Origin: Thermoanaerobaculales bacterium
GTDB taxonomy: Bacteria; Acidobacteriota; Thermoanaerobaculia; Thermoanaerobaculales; Sulfomarinibacteraceae
Assembly (NCBI GenBank): GCA_025456145.1
Contig: JALOLD010000004.1
Coordinates: 124,001-188,000, forward strand
Direction of reading: 5' to 3'
Length of the DNA: 64,000 nt
Shown here: piece by piece, positions 46,848-54,883 of the stretch
Layout: every line of letters begins with the position of its first letter
Numbering within the stretch: position 1 is the first letter of the stretch
Position numbers and translations under genes: made by a program
Notes under the pieces: model-generated
What the model was told of the DNA's origin: nothing
The model's database searches: none
The model's input: only the letters and a program-made list of their open reading frames with translations

Positions 46848-48080
46848 GTGACGTCGTTCGGCTCCTTCCTGCGGCAGCTGGCGCGCGACCTCTGGTCGCA
46901 GAAGCTGCGGACCTTCCTCACCGTCTTCGGGATCATCTGGGGGACGGTGGCGGTGGCCCTGCTGCTCGCGGTCGGCGAGGGCGTCCACCAGCGCCAGACC
47001 CGGAGCTTTGCCGGCCTCGGCGACCGGATCGTCATCGCCTGGCCGTCGCGGACCTCGTTGCCCTTCGAGGGGCTCGGCAAGGGCCGGCGGGTCCGGGTCG
47101 ACGAGTCCGACATCGAGTTTCTCGAGCGGCGGGTCGAGGGTCTCGCGGCGATCTCGAGCGAGTACAACGACAACCTCCGTGCCCGGTACGGAGGCCGGAC
47201 CCGGCTGGTCGACGTCTCCGGGGTGTCGCCGGTGTTCGGGGTGATGCGCAACATGATCCCCGCCGAGGGCGGGCGCTTCATCAACCCGACCGACATGGCC
47301 GAGCGGCGGCGGGTGGTCTTCGTCGGCAACGAGCTCGCCGACGACCTGTTCGGCGACGTCGACCCGGTCGGCGAGGAGGTCATGCTCCACGGCTCGCCCT
47401 TCCTGGTCGTCGGCGTGCTCAAGGCCAAGGACCAGGACTCGTCCTACTCGGGGCGCGACCACTCGAAGATGATCATCCCCTCGACCACCTTCATGGCGCT
47501 GACCGGCCAGCGCTGGGTCGACCTCTTCATCTACAAGGCGCCGACCCCCGACGGCAACGAGGCCCTGACCAAGCGGGTCCTCGCCGCACTCGGCGAGCGT
47601 AAGCGCTTCGACCCCACCGACACCCAGGCGCTCGGGATCTGGGACACCACCGAGATGTTCGTCTGGTTCGACACCTTCATGCTCGCCTTCAAGCTCTTCC
47701 TGGGCTTCATGGGGGTGCTGACGCTGACCGTCGGCGGGATCGGGGTGTCGAACATCATGAACGTCGTCGTCGAGGAGAGGACCCGCGAGATCGGGATCAA
47801 GATGGCCCTCGGCGCTCGGGGCCGGACGGTGCTCGGCCAGTTCCTCCTCGAGACGATGGTCCTGACCGCGATCGGCGGTCTGATCGGCCTCGCCCTCACC
47901 TGGGCCTTCTGCGCCGCGGTTGCCGGCTCGCCGGTCGAGAACGCGATCGGCACCCCGGTGCTGTCGCCCGGGATCGCCCTGCTCACCGCCTCGGTGCTCG
48001 GGCTGGTCGGGTTCCTCGCCGGTTTCTTCCCGGCCCGCAACGCCGCTCGCCTCGACCCGGTCGTCGCGATGAAGCTGTGA
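46848..48080 (+). CDS. MacB-type ABC transporter permease 1
   Basis: 410 aa. One N-terminal membrane helix (LRTFLTVFGIIWGTVAVALLLAVGEG), a large periplasmic MacB_PCD domain (~50-270), and three C-terminal helices of the FtsX type (VGGIGVSNIMNVVVEERTREIGIKMALGAR). No ATPase domain is fused, unlike E. coli MacB. GTG start 29 bases after the adaptor. A palindromic repeat separates it from the second permease. Confidence 0.9.
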   Translation: MTSFGSFLRQLARDLWSQKLRTFLTVFGIIWGTVAVALLLAVGEGVHQRQTRSFAGLGDRIVIAWPSRTSLPFEGLGKGRRVRVDESDIEFLERRVEGLAAISSEYNDNLRARYGGRTRLVDVSGVSPVFGVMRNMIPAEGGRFINPTDMAERRRVVFVGNELADDLFGDVDPVGEEVMLHGSPFLVVGVLKAKDQDSSYSGRDHSKMIIPSTTFMALTGQRWVDLFIYKAPTPDGNEALTKRVLAALGERKRFDPTDTQALGIWDTTEMFVWFDTFMLAFKLFLGFMGVLTLTVGGIGVSNIMNVVVEERTREIGIKMALGARGRTVLGQFLLETMVLTAIGGLIGLALTWAFCAAVAGSPVENAIGTPVLSPGIALLTASVLGLVGFLAGFFPARNAARLDPVVAMKL

Positions 48081-48100
48081 TCGGAGAACAGATGCACATC

Positions 48101-48190
48101 CGTCGCAACCACAAAGACACGAAGACACGAAGAAGGGCACAAGGGACCGTTCTTTGTGATCCTCTAGGTGCCTTGGTGTCTTCGTGGTTG
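48101..48190. repeat. AACCACAAAGACAC-type palindromic repeat, copy 2
   Basis: CGTCGCAACCACAAAGACAC and later GAAGACACGAAG units face CTTGGTGTCTTCGTGGTTG in inverted orientation. It lies between two permease genes of one operon. Same family as 32664-32756. Confidence 0.8.
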
Positions 48191-48228
48191 GGGTGGTCAC
48201 GGGGGCGGGCGGGCGTGGCAGGTGGACG

Positions 48229-49485
48229 ATGAGTAGGACCTTTTCGGTGATCGCGACGTTGTTTCTGAAAGCGTCGTCCCTTCAGAGGAAAAGGGCGGTG
48301 CTGACGGTCGCGGCAATCGCCTGGGGCACCGTCGCGATCCTCATGCTGCTTGCCTTCGGCGAGGGGCTGCGCAACCAGATGGCAAAGGCCCAGCGCGGGA
48401 TGGGCGAGAACATCGCGGTCTGGTGGTCGGGCGAGACCTCGAAGGTCTGGCAGGGGCTGCCCGAGGGGCGGCCGATCCGCGCCCGGCTCGACGACCTCGA
48501 CTACCTCCGGGGGAGGATGCCGTCGGCGAGCGGGGTGCTCGGCGAGATGACCTCGTGGCAGACCACCCTGACCTGGGGGACGACGACGATCACCGGTCGG
48601 GTGACCGGCGCCAACTGGCTCTACGGCGAGATGCGCCACCACTACGCCCGGCCCGGCGGCCGCTTCTTCAACGCCCACGACGAGCGCGACAAGCGGCGGG
48701 TGATTTTCCTCGGCAACCAGCTCGCCGAGGACATCTTCGGCGAGGTCGAGCCGGTCGGCGAGATCCTCCAGGTCGCGGGGGTGCCCTACCTGGTGATCGG
48801 GGTGCTCAACCCGAAGCTCCAGATGGGGACCTACAAGGGCCCCGACGAGGGCGGGGCGGTCATCCCGATCACCACCTTCTCCGCCCAGTGGAGCCGCCAC
48901 CGCCTCGACAACGTGGTCTTCAAGGTGGCCGAGGCCGAGGACATGCCCGCGGCGCGCGAGCAGTTCGCGCAGGCGCTGTCCGCGAGGTACCGCTTCGACC
49001 CGACCGACGAGCAGGTCACCGGGCTGTGGGACACCGCCGAAAGCGGCAAGACCCTGTCGACCGAGATGCGGCGCTTCCAGGTCTTCCTCGGGGTCATCGG
49101 CGCCCTGACCCTGCTGGTCGGCGGGATCGGCGTCGCCAACATCATGTACGCGGTGGTCAAGGAGAAGACTCGGGAGATCGGGGTCCAGATGGCCCTCGGC
49201 GCCCACCGCGGCTGGATCACCGGTCCCTTCATCCTGCAGGGGATGACCTATACGCTGCTCGGCGGCGCCTTCGGGCTGCTCGTCGCGATCGCTTTGGTGA
49301 TGCTGCTCCAGCTCGTCCCGGTCGAGGGCAACGACGCCATCGCCTTTTTGGGCAAGCCGACGCTGTCGGGCGAGATCGCGGCGGCGACCGCGGCGCTGCT
49401 CGGCCTCATCGGGATCCTCGCCGGCTACTTCCCCGCGCGCCGAGCGGCGAGCGTCGACCCGGCGGAGACGTTGCGATATGAGTGA
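48229..49485 (+). CDS. MacB-type ABC transporter permease 2
   Basis: 418 aa with the same layout as permease 1: N-terminal helix (LTVAAIAWGTVAILMLLAFGEG), periplasmic MacB_PCD domain and C-terminal FtsX helices (VGGIGVANIMYAVVKEKTREIGVQMALGAH). The pair probably forms a heterodimer, each contributing one half of the pore. ATG 48229 is chosen over an upstream in-frame start because the repeat ends there and GGTGG precedes it. Confidence 0.88.
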   Translation: MSRTFSVIATLFLKASSLQRKRAVLTVAAIAWGTVAILMLLAFGEGLRNQMAKAQRGMGENIAVWWSGETSKVWQGLPEGRPIRARLDDLDYLRGRMPSASGVLGEMTSWQTTLTWGTTTITGRVTGANWLYGEMRHHYARPGGRFFNAHDERDKRRVIFLGNQLAEDIFGEVEPVGEILQVAGVPYLVIGVLNPKLQMGTYKGPDEGGAVIPITTFSAQWSRHRLDNVVFKVAEAEDMPAAREQFAQALSARYRFDPTDEQVTGLWDTAESGKTLSTEMRRFQVFLGVIGALTLLVGGIGVANIMYAVVKEKTREIGVQMALGAHRGWITGPFILQGMTYTLLGGAFGLLVAIALVMLLQLVPVEGNDAIAFLGKPTLSGEIAAATAALLGLIGILAGYFPARRAASVDPAETLRYE

Positions 49486-49486
49486 C

Positions 49487-49582
49487 GGTGCCAGGAGAAA
49501 CAAAGTTAACAAAGTGTTCTCAGGGCCGGTGCATACCGGATGCCGTCACCTCCACTTTGTTAACTTTGTTTCTCCTGGCACC
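49487..49582. repeat. 96-bp element with perfect 30-bp AT-rich inverted arms
   Basis: Arms 49487-49516 and 49553-49582 are exact reverse complements (they begin GGTGCCAGGAGAAACAAAG). The 36-base centre contains a smaller hairpin, CCGGT-GCAT-ACCGG. The low GC of the arms contrasts with the flanks and suggests an acquired mobile palindrome. It lies 2 bases after the permease 2 stop and before the ATPase gene of the same operon. Confidence 0.85.
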
Positions 49583-49599
49583 CCCAGGGAGGCGACATC

Positions 49600-50334
49600 A
49601 TGAACTGGCCACTGACGAAGAAGCACAACGGCGAAGCCGGAGGCAACGGCCACATCATCGAGATGGTCGGGATCACCAAGGTCTACGACACCGGCAAGAT
49701 CAAGGTCGAGGCGCTGCGAGGCATCGACCTGGTGGTCGACCCCGGCGAGTTCGTCGCCATCGTCGGGCCCTCGGGCTCGGGCAAGTCGACCCTGCTCAAC
49801 CTGGTCGGCTGCCTCGACACGCCCACCGACGGGAGCTATCACCTCGGCGGCGAGGCGGTCGCCGGGCTCGACCGCGACGCCCTCGCCGATGTCAGGAACC
49901 GCCGGGTCGGCTTCGTCTTCCAGAACTTCAACCTGCTCCCCCAGCTGACCGCGCTGGAGAACGTCGAGATGCCGTTGCTGTTCGGCGGCGTCGGCCGGCG
50001 CGAGCGCCGCCGGCGCGCCCTCGACCAGCTCGCCCGGGTCGGCCTGGCCGACCGCGTCGAGCACCGGCCGACCGAGCTCTCGGGCGGTCAGATGCAGCGG
50101 GTCGCGATCGCCCGCGCCCTGGCGATGGAGCCCGACATCGTGCTCGCCGACGAGCCCACCGGCAACCTCGACACCGGCTCGGGCTCGGATGTCATGAGCC
50201 TGCTCACCGAGCTCTGGGGCCAGGGCCGGACCCTGGTCGTCGTCACCCACGACAAGGGCCTGGCGCGGCGTGCCGGCCGCGTCGTCGAGATCCGCGATGG
50301 CCTCGTCGTCACCGACGAGCTCGCCGTCGCCTGA
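49600..50334 (+). CDS. ABC transporter ATP-binding protein (MacB/LolD family)
   Basis: 244 aa. Walker A GPSGSGKSTLLN (~54-65), Q-loop FQNFNLLPQLTALENVEMP, signature LSGGQMQRVAIARAL (~163), Walker B VLADEPTGNLD and the H-loop in VVVTHD. The N-terminal Asn/His-rich extension is short. It should power the two separate permeases upstream. GGGAGG lies before ATG 49600, just after the inverted-repeat element. Confidence 0.93.
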   Translation: MNWPLTKKHNGEAGGNGHIIEMVGITKVYDTGKIKVEALRGIDLVVDPGEFVAIVGPSGSGKSTLLNLVGCLDTPTDGSYHLGGEAVAGLDRDALADVRNRRVGFVFQNFNLLPQLTALENVEMPLLFGGVGRRERRRRALDQLARVGLADRVEHRPTELSGGQMQRVAIARALAMEPDIVLADEPTGNLDTGSGSDVMSLLTELWGQGRTLVVVTHDKGLARRAGRVVEIRDGLVVTDELAVA

Positions 50335-50377
50335 CCGCCCGGCGAGCGGGGCGCCCCTCGGACAAGGAGGGGCGACC

Positions 50378-50947
50378 ATGATCCCGCGACGGGCGAAGGG
50401 CCTGGGGATCATCGCGGCGTTGACCGTCGCGTTTTTCGGGTGCGCGAGCGCGCCCGACCTCGACGAGACCGAGCCGCCTGCGTCCTCCCGGCGAGGGCTG
50501 GTCTCGTACGAGCAGGTCGTCGACCCGGCGGCGGTACGCCCGGTGGCGGAGGTCGGCCACGAGTACCTGAGACCTCGCCTCGAGGCGGGTTTCACGCTGC
50601 CGGCCTACCCCGAGCCGGCGCGCGCCGGCGACGCGCCCCTCACCGAGGTCGTCGTCCGGGTCGTGATCGCTGCCGACGGCTCGGTCGAGGGGGTCCGGCC
50701 GAGCCCGCTCGCCGCCGAGCCGCCGAACGACTGGTCGCCGATCTTCTTCGAGGCGGTCCGTGCAGCGGTCAGCGACTGGCGCTACGACCCCTGCCAGCTC
50801 CGCCGGCTCGAGAACGGCCCGGACCGGGACGGCGACGGTCGCCCGGACTACACCGTCGTGGTCGACTCGACTCCGGTGTCGGTGTACCTCGATCTGCGCT
50901 TCCGCTTCGAGATCGTCGACGGCGTCGGCGAGGTGTCGATGGACTGA
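50378..50947 (+). CDS. lipoprotein with a TonB C-terminal-like domain
   Basis: 189 aa. Signal peptide with a lipobox ending in FFGC (~Cys22). The region TLPAYPEPARAGDAPLTEVVVRVVIAADGSVEGV ... AVRAAVSDWRYDPC follows the TonB C-terminal pattern (P-x-YP, dG-x-V, WxxxP). A membrane-anchored periplasmic binding or coupling role is likely, but without the usual TonB N-terminal helix. AAGGAGGGG precedes ATG 50378; it sits 43 bases after the ATPase gene. Confidence 0.75.
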   Translation: MIPRRAKGLGIIAALTVAFFGCASAPDLDETEPPASSRRGLVSYEQVVDPAAVRPVAEVGHEYLRPRLEAGFTLPAYPEPARAGDAPLTEVVVRVVIAADGSVEGVRPSPLAAEPPNDWSPIFFEAVRAAVSDWRYDPCQLRRLENGPDRDGDGRPDYTVVVDSTPVSVYLDLRFRFEIVDGVGEVSMD

Positions 50948-50967
50948 CCGGGGGTGCCCGGTCGGCG

Positions 50968-51384
50968 TCAGCCTCGACCGATCACGTGCGGGCGGACCGC
51001 CGCCACCACCCAGCGGGCGCCGTCGCGCGCCCGCTCGGCGTCGGGTCGGGTGTAGAAGCCCGACGGGGTGAGGTCCTCGGCCCCGTAGAAGGCGAGCTCG
51101 CGGTCGCGGCGCAGCTCGCGCGAGACACCGGCCAGGGCCTCGAGCTCGGGTTGGAGCGCTTCGGGCAGCCGGTCCCGCTCGGCGAGCAGCACCTCCGAGA
51201 CGTCGTGGATTCTCGGCGGCTCGATTCCGTGGGCCCGGAGCAGGCCGTTGAGCGCCAGCTCGACCAGCTCCTGCGCCTCGCGGACGACGTCGGCCCAGCC
51301 GGCGTGGTCGAAGAGCACATCGAGGGCCTCGAGGCGGATCGCGGCGCGGTTGACGTAGTCGCCGGCGAGATCGCGGTTCCTCAT
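50968..51384 (-). CDS. HEPN-domain protein (partner of a nucleotidyltransferase)
   Basis: 138-aa helical protein. REAQELVELALNGLLRAHGIEPPRIHDVSEVL (~37-68) is the HEPN signature of the EL-x-LK(x)LL-x-ARG, HD-x-x-LL type. The consensus RNase RxxxxH is not obvious. It is encoded 2 bases after the nucleotidyltransferase, the usual HEPN/MNT arrangement of toxin-antitoxin-like modules. Toxicity is not implied by sequence alone. Confidence 0.82.
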   Translation of the reverse strand: MRNRDLAGDYVNRAAIRLEALDVLFDHAGWADVVREAQELVELALNGLLRAHGIEPPRIHDVSEVLLAERDRLPEALQPELEALAGVSRELRRDRELAFYGAEDLTPSGFYTRPDAERARDGARWVVAAVRPHVIGRG

Positions 51385-51386
51385 GC

Positions 51387-51980
51387 TCAGCCCTCCATCA
51401 CCCAGTACGGCTGGCCGTGGGCGGTCTTTCTTCGGACCCGGCCCTCGGCGATCCGCCGGCGTACCGCGGCGAGCACCGACGCGAGCTCGAGATCGCGGGC
51501 GAACAGGACGACGCCGTCGATGGCCGCCTCGGCCCACAGGCCGGACCCTTCGGGGACCGTCGACGGCAGGTGGACGAAGTGGGGCTCGAGCCGGTGGCGG
51601 TCGGCGACCAGCGGTTCCTCGTCCCATCGGGCGTAGAGGTCGCGAGCCAGGGCGAGGGAGGGGTCGACGACCACCAGGAGGTCGATGTCCGAACCGTCGT
51701 GGAGCTCGTGGCGGGCCCAGGAGCCGAAGGCCACGACGCCGACCAAGGACGGCCCGGCAACCGCGGCGGCACGGCGGACCGCCGCGGCCCCGAGGTCGAA
51801 GGCCATGAGCTCGCCGATCGGCGCCGCGAGCTTGCGGGCGCAGTACTCGTTGAGCGAGACCCCGGCCGCCGTCGCGGCGCGACGCAGCGCCTCGTGAAGG
51901 CCCGGGTCGATACGGAGCAGGAACCGGCCCGAGCAGCCGGATCGTCGCCCCGAGATCAGGGTGGTATCACTCATCGTCAT
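51387..51980 (-). CDS. nucleotidyltransferase (MNT) with an N-terminal ribbon-helix-helix/HicB-like domain
   Basis: 197 aa. Residues ~18-52 (FLLRIDPGLHEALRRAATAA, then GVSLNEYCARKLA) look like the DNA-binding RHH domain of HicB-type antitoxins. Residues ~80-195 are a minimal nucleotidyltransferase with GSWARHELHDGSDIDLLVVVD (GS and DxD catalytic residues). In MntA/HepT-type systems the MNT adenylylates and neutralises the HEPN toxin; here the RHH part would add autoregulation. An inverted repeat overlaps its start. Confidence 0.82.
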   Translation of the reverse strand: MTMSDTTLISGRRSGCSGRFLLRIDPGLHEALRRAATAAGVSLNEYCARKLAAPIGELMAFDLGAAAVRRAAAVAGPSLVGVVAFGSWARHELHDGSDIDLLVVVDPSLALARDLYARWDEEPLVADRHRLEPHFVHLPSTVPEGSGLWAEAAIDGVVLFARDLELASVLAAVRRRIAEGRVRRKTAHGQPYWVMEG

Positions 51981-51991
51981 TATGATACTAC
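51961..51991. promoter_or_regulatory. inverted repeat at the RHH-nucleotidyltransferase start
   Basis: GTGGTATCA (51961-51969) and TGATACTAC (51983-51991) are inverted with one mismatch, 13 bases apart, and straddle the ATG codons. The position suits an operator for the RHH domain encoded by the gene itself. Confidence 0.55.
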
Positions 51992-52061
51992 ATCCATTGC
52001 CAGTCGGGAATCACTCGCGGCGGTGCACCGCCGGTCCCGCCCGCCCCCGGGGCCAGTCGGC

Positions 52062-52829
52062 TCAACCTGACAGGGGGTCGCGCCGCCACCCCGGCCAGGG
52101 CCGGGGCAGGAGCATCGGGACCGCCCGCTGGTAGGCGCGGTAGTCGTCTCCGAACGCGGCGACCAGATCGCGCTCCTCGAGGACTGTCGCGACGACCATC
52201 CAGAGCGACCAGAAGACGTTGAAGAGCAGCCGGTCGGCGGTCAGATCGGGGTTCGTCCAGATCATCAGGAGAACCGCGGTGTAGAGGGGGTGGCGGCACC
52301 ACCGGTAGGGCCCGCGGATCGCGAGCCGCGGCTCGCCGAGGGCCCGGCCCGCGAGGTGGGCCCGGATGGGCCGCTCGCCGAGCCCGTCGAAGGAGCCGAG
52401 GGCCCGGATGCCCCAGACGAAGACGCCGGCCGCGACCACGACGAGCCCGCGCAGCAGCCAGCGCCAGGGTGGTCCGATCCCGAGCACCACCACCCCGGTG
52501 GGCTGCCAGAGACCGATTACGGCGAAGAGGGCGATACCGGAGGCGATGGCGTAGACCGCACCGTGGTAGGGCCCCGGCACGAGCCGCTCGAGACGGCGCT
52601 GGAAGGGCCGCCGGACCATCCCGCTGTGCTGGACGAAGAAGGCCGCGGACAGCGCGGCGTCGACGACCAGGGCGCCGGTCGGGCCGGCGCCGAGATCGAC
52701 GAGCCGCACCGGCCCGAGCGCCAGGAAGGCCGCGAAGGCGAGCAGCGACCCGCCGCCGACCACCCGCGCGGTGAAAATCGTCGCCCTGCCGATCGCGGCG
52801 GAGGAGAGGTCCCCAAGCACCGGTCCCAT
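52062..52829 (-). CDS. ICMT/NnrU-like integral membrane methyltransferase family protein
   Basis: 255 aa with about five or six membrane segments. The C-terminal block RGPYRWCRHPLYTAVLLMIW ... EERDLVAAFGDDYRAYQRAVPML is the SAM-binding signature of isoprenylcysteine carboxyl methyltransferase-like (PEMT/ICMT/NnrU) proteins. The bacterial substrates are mostly unknown. Start ATG 52829. The gap to the next gene (52830-53086) contains a G/C-rich hairpin at 52850-52884 and a TATAGT -10 at 52993. Confidence 0.8.
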   Translation of the reverse strand: MGPVLGDLSSAAIGRATIFTARVVGGGSLLAFAAFLALGPVRLVDLGAGPTGALVVDAALSAAFFVQHSGMVRRPFQRRLERLVPGPYHGAVYAIASGIALFAVIGLWQPTGVVVLGIGPPWRWLLRGLVVVAAGVFVWGIRALGSFDGLGERPIRAHLAGRALGEPRLAIRGPYRWCRHPLYTAVLLMIWTNPDLTADRLLFNVFWSLWMVVATVLEERDLVAAFGDDYRAYQRAVPMLLPRPWPGWRRDPLSG

Positions 52830-52849
52830 TCTGGCATCGACCGTGGAAT

Positions 52850-52884
52850 GGCGGGGAACGCCCCGTCACCGGGGATGCCCCGCC
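52850..52884. repeat. G/C-rich hairpin in the divergent gap
   Basis: GGCGGGG and CCCCGCC enclose CCCCG-TCAC-CGGGG, giving a nested stem. It lies between the ICMT-like gene and the cytochrome gene; a TATAGT at 52993-52998 downstream is a likely -10 for the cytochrome gene. Confidence 0.45.
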
Positions 52885-53086
52885 GAGCGCTGCTCGCGGC
52901 GAGCTCGGCCGACCTCATTCGGCGTCATCGCGGGGCGACCGTCCGGGCCGATGAGAGAGCTCGGCGGGCTCGCGCCGAGCCGACTCGAGGGGTATAGTGG
53001 CGCGGCGAACCCCTCGACAATGCTCCGAGAACCGACCGGCCCCGTCCTGCGTAATCTTGTGACGATTGAGCAAAGGAGGATGTTCC

Positions 53087-53956
53087 ATGCGACGCTCGAG
53101 CCTCATCAACCTGACCGCGATGGCCGCGCTGGCGGTGGCCGGCGCCGGAGCCACGGCCGCGACCGGCGGGGCGGCCGATGCCCCGATCCTGGCGGCCTCC
53201 CACGGCCTCCCGGCCTCCCTCGACGCGCTCTACCCGCCGCTCGCCGAGCAGCCCGAGTACCTGGTGCGGATGCTCGGTCTCAACGGCCACTTCGTCGGGA
53301 TCGGTATCGACCTCGCGCAGGGTGAGGTCGAGCACGCGACGGCGGGTTTCCAGGCCTTCAGGAACGCCTACCTCGAGCTCGCCGGGCTGGTCCCGGAGTG
53401 GCGCGACCGCTTCCCCGCCGACCCGGTCGACGCCCTGGGCGAGGCCCTCGCGAGCGGCGATCCGGCCCGCGTGGGAGCCGCCTTCGGAGCCGTCGGCGCG
53501 GTCTGCGCCGGCTGCCACCACCAGAGCATGACGGCGGTCGCCCATCGCTACCACTGGCCCGATGCCAACGCCGTCACCGTCGTCGATCCGGTGAGCGGCT
53601 CGACGGTCGGCCACGCCGAGTTCATGCACCAGCTCGACTTCAGCATGACCGGAATCACCCACGACGTCGCCCAGGGGCAGCCGGAGGCGGCACGGGCGCA
53701 CTACCGGGATTTCCGCAGCCGTTTCGAGGCGCTCGCGGGGACCTGCGAGGACTGCCACGGGACCGAGGAGCGATTCTACTTCACCGACCAGGGGTCGATG
53801 GCGCGGGTCGAGGCGATCGGCGCCGCGCTCGCCGCCGAGCCGCCCGACCCGGCGGCGGTGGGCGCGGCGGTCATGGAGGTCGGGGTCTCGACCTGCCACC
53901 GATGCCATCTGGTGCACGTGCCGGCGGCCTTCACGAAGATCGCGGCGCAGCACTGA
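53087..53956 (+). CDS. periplasmic triheme c-type cytochrome
   Basis: 289 aa. Sec signal peptide (~1-30, LINLTAMAALAVAGAGATAA). Three CxxCH heme sites: CAGCH (~146), CEDCH (~222) and CHRCH (~273). The helical spacing and HxxxH residues between sites suggest His/His or His/Met ligation. It is exported and presumably acts as an electron carrier or sensor; no reductase gene is adjacent. AAGGAGG lies 7 bases before ATG 53087. Confidence 0.85.
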   Translation: MRRSSLINLTAMAALAVAGAGATAATGGAADAPILAASHGLPASLDALYPPLAEQPEYLVRMLGLNGHFVGIGIDLAQGEVEHATAGFQAFRNAYLELAGLVPEWRDRFPADPVDALGEALASGDPARVGAAFGAVGAVCAGCHHQSMTAVAHRYHWPDANAVTVVDPVSGSTVGHAEFMHQLDFSMTGITHDVAQGQPEAARAHYRDFRSRFEALAGTCEDCHGTEERFYFTDQGSMARVEAIGAALAAEPPDPAAVGAAVMEVGVSTCHRCHLVHVPAAFTKIAAQH

Positions 53957-53982
53957 GCGGGCCGAGCCCCGCCCCGGGCGCC

Positions 53983-54786
53983 TCAGTGGCCGTAGCGGGC
54001 GAAGAGCTCGGCGAGCTCGCGGTCGTCGAGACCCCGCCAGGGCTCGCCCGAGGCGAGGCACAGCAGGACCATCCGCGCCGCCTTGTCGAGGACGTGGATC
54101 CGGTCGAGGGCGGTGGAGGCGTCGGGGGCGTGGGCGAGGCAGCCGTGGTAGCGCCAGAGCACGGTGTCGGCGCCGTCGCGGACCGCGCGGGTGGTGGCGG
54201 CGCCGAGCTCGTTGGAGCCCGGGACGAGGTGGGGCAGCATCGTCGCGCCGCGCGGCGCGAGCAGCTTGACCTCGGGGTGGATCGACCAGAGCAGGCGGTT
54301 GAGCTCCGCCGAGCCCGAGCAGCGCTCGAGGTGAGTGAGGGTCGCGAGATGGGTCGGATGGGCGTGGAGGATCGCCCGGTGGTCGGAGCGCTGCTCGCGC
54401 AGTACGGCGTGGATCCCGAGGTGGCTGATCAGCTCGGAGGAGGGGCGGATGTCGCCGGCGTTCCAGACGATGCCGCGCCACGACACGTGGTCGCCGGCGG
54501 GCGAGACCTCGACGAGGCAGACCTTGTCCTCGGGGGCGCGGCGCAGGTCGCGGAAGCGCGAGCCGGTCGCGGTGACCAGGAAGGACCGCCCGGCGAGGGC
54601 GGGCAGCGGCGTCGGCAGGGCGGTCCCGGCGCGGCCCTTCGACGGCGGGACCTTGAGCAGCTCGCTGACGTCGGCCGAGATGTTGCCGGCGCTCGCCTCG
54701 GCCCAGCCGAGGTCCCACAGGCAGCCCGCGACCTCGGCGAACTCGCGGAGGACCGGCTCGAGGGGTCGCGGGACGGTGGGTGGCAT
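53983..54786 (-). CDS. rhaD: L-rhamnulose-1-phosphate aldolase-like class II aldolase
   Basis: 267 aa. Zinc-site histidines are in ILHAHPTHLATLTHLE (~140-155) and RYHGCLAHAPD (~212). N-terminal WAEASAGNISAD and LLVTATGSRFRD-like segments bind phosphate. The stretch LLWSIHPEVKLLAPRG, MLPHLVPGSNELGAATTRAV follows E. coli RhaD more closely than fuculose or ribulose enzymes. No rhaA or rhaB is nearby, so the substrate assignment is provisional. Convergent with the cytochrome gene. Confidence 0.78.
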   Translation of the reverse strand: MPPTVPRPLEPVLREFAEVAGCLWDLGWAEASAGNISADVSELLKVPPSKGRAGTALPTPLPALAGRSFLVTATGSRFRDLRRAPEDKVCLVEVSPAGDHVSWRGIVWNAGDIRPSSELISHLGIHAVLREQRSDHRAILHAHPTHLATLTHLERCSGSAELNRLLWSIHPEVKLLAPRGATMLPHLVPGSNELGAATTRAVRDGADTVLWRYHGCLAHAPDASTALDRIHVLDKAARMVLLCLASGEPWRGLDDRELAELFARYGH

Positions 54787-54883
54787 CGGCCGATCATCGC
54801 ACGGGCCGGATCATCCTGAAAGCCGGTCGTGCGACGCCGCGGTCGGGGGTAGAGTGGTCGGCGACGGGAAGGAGGCAGCGACC

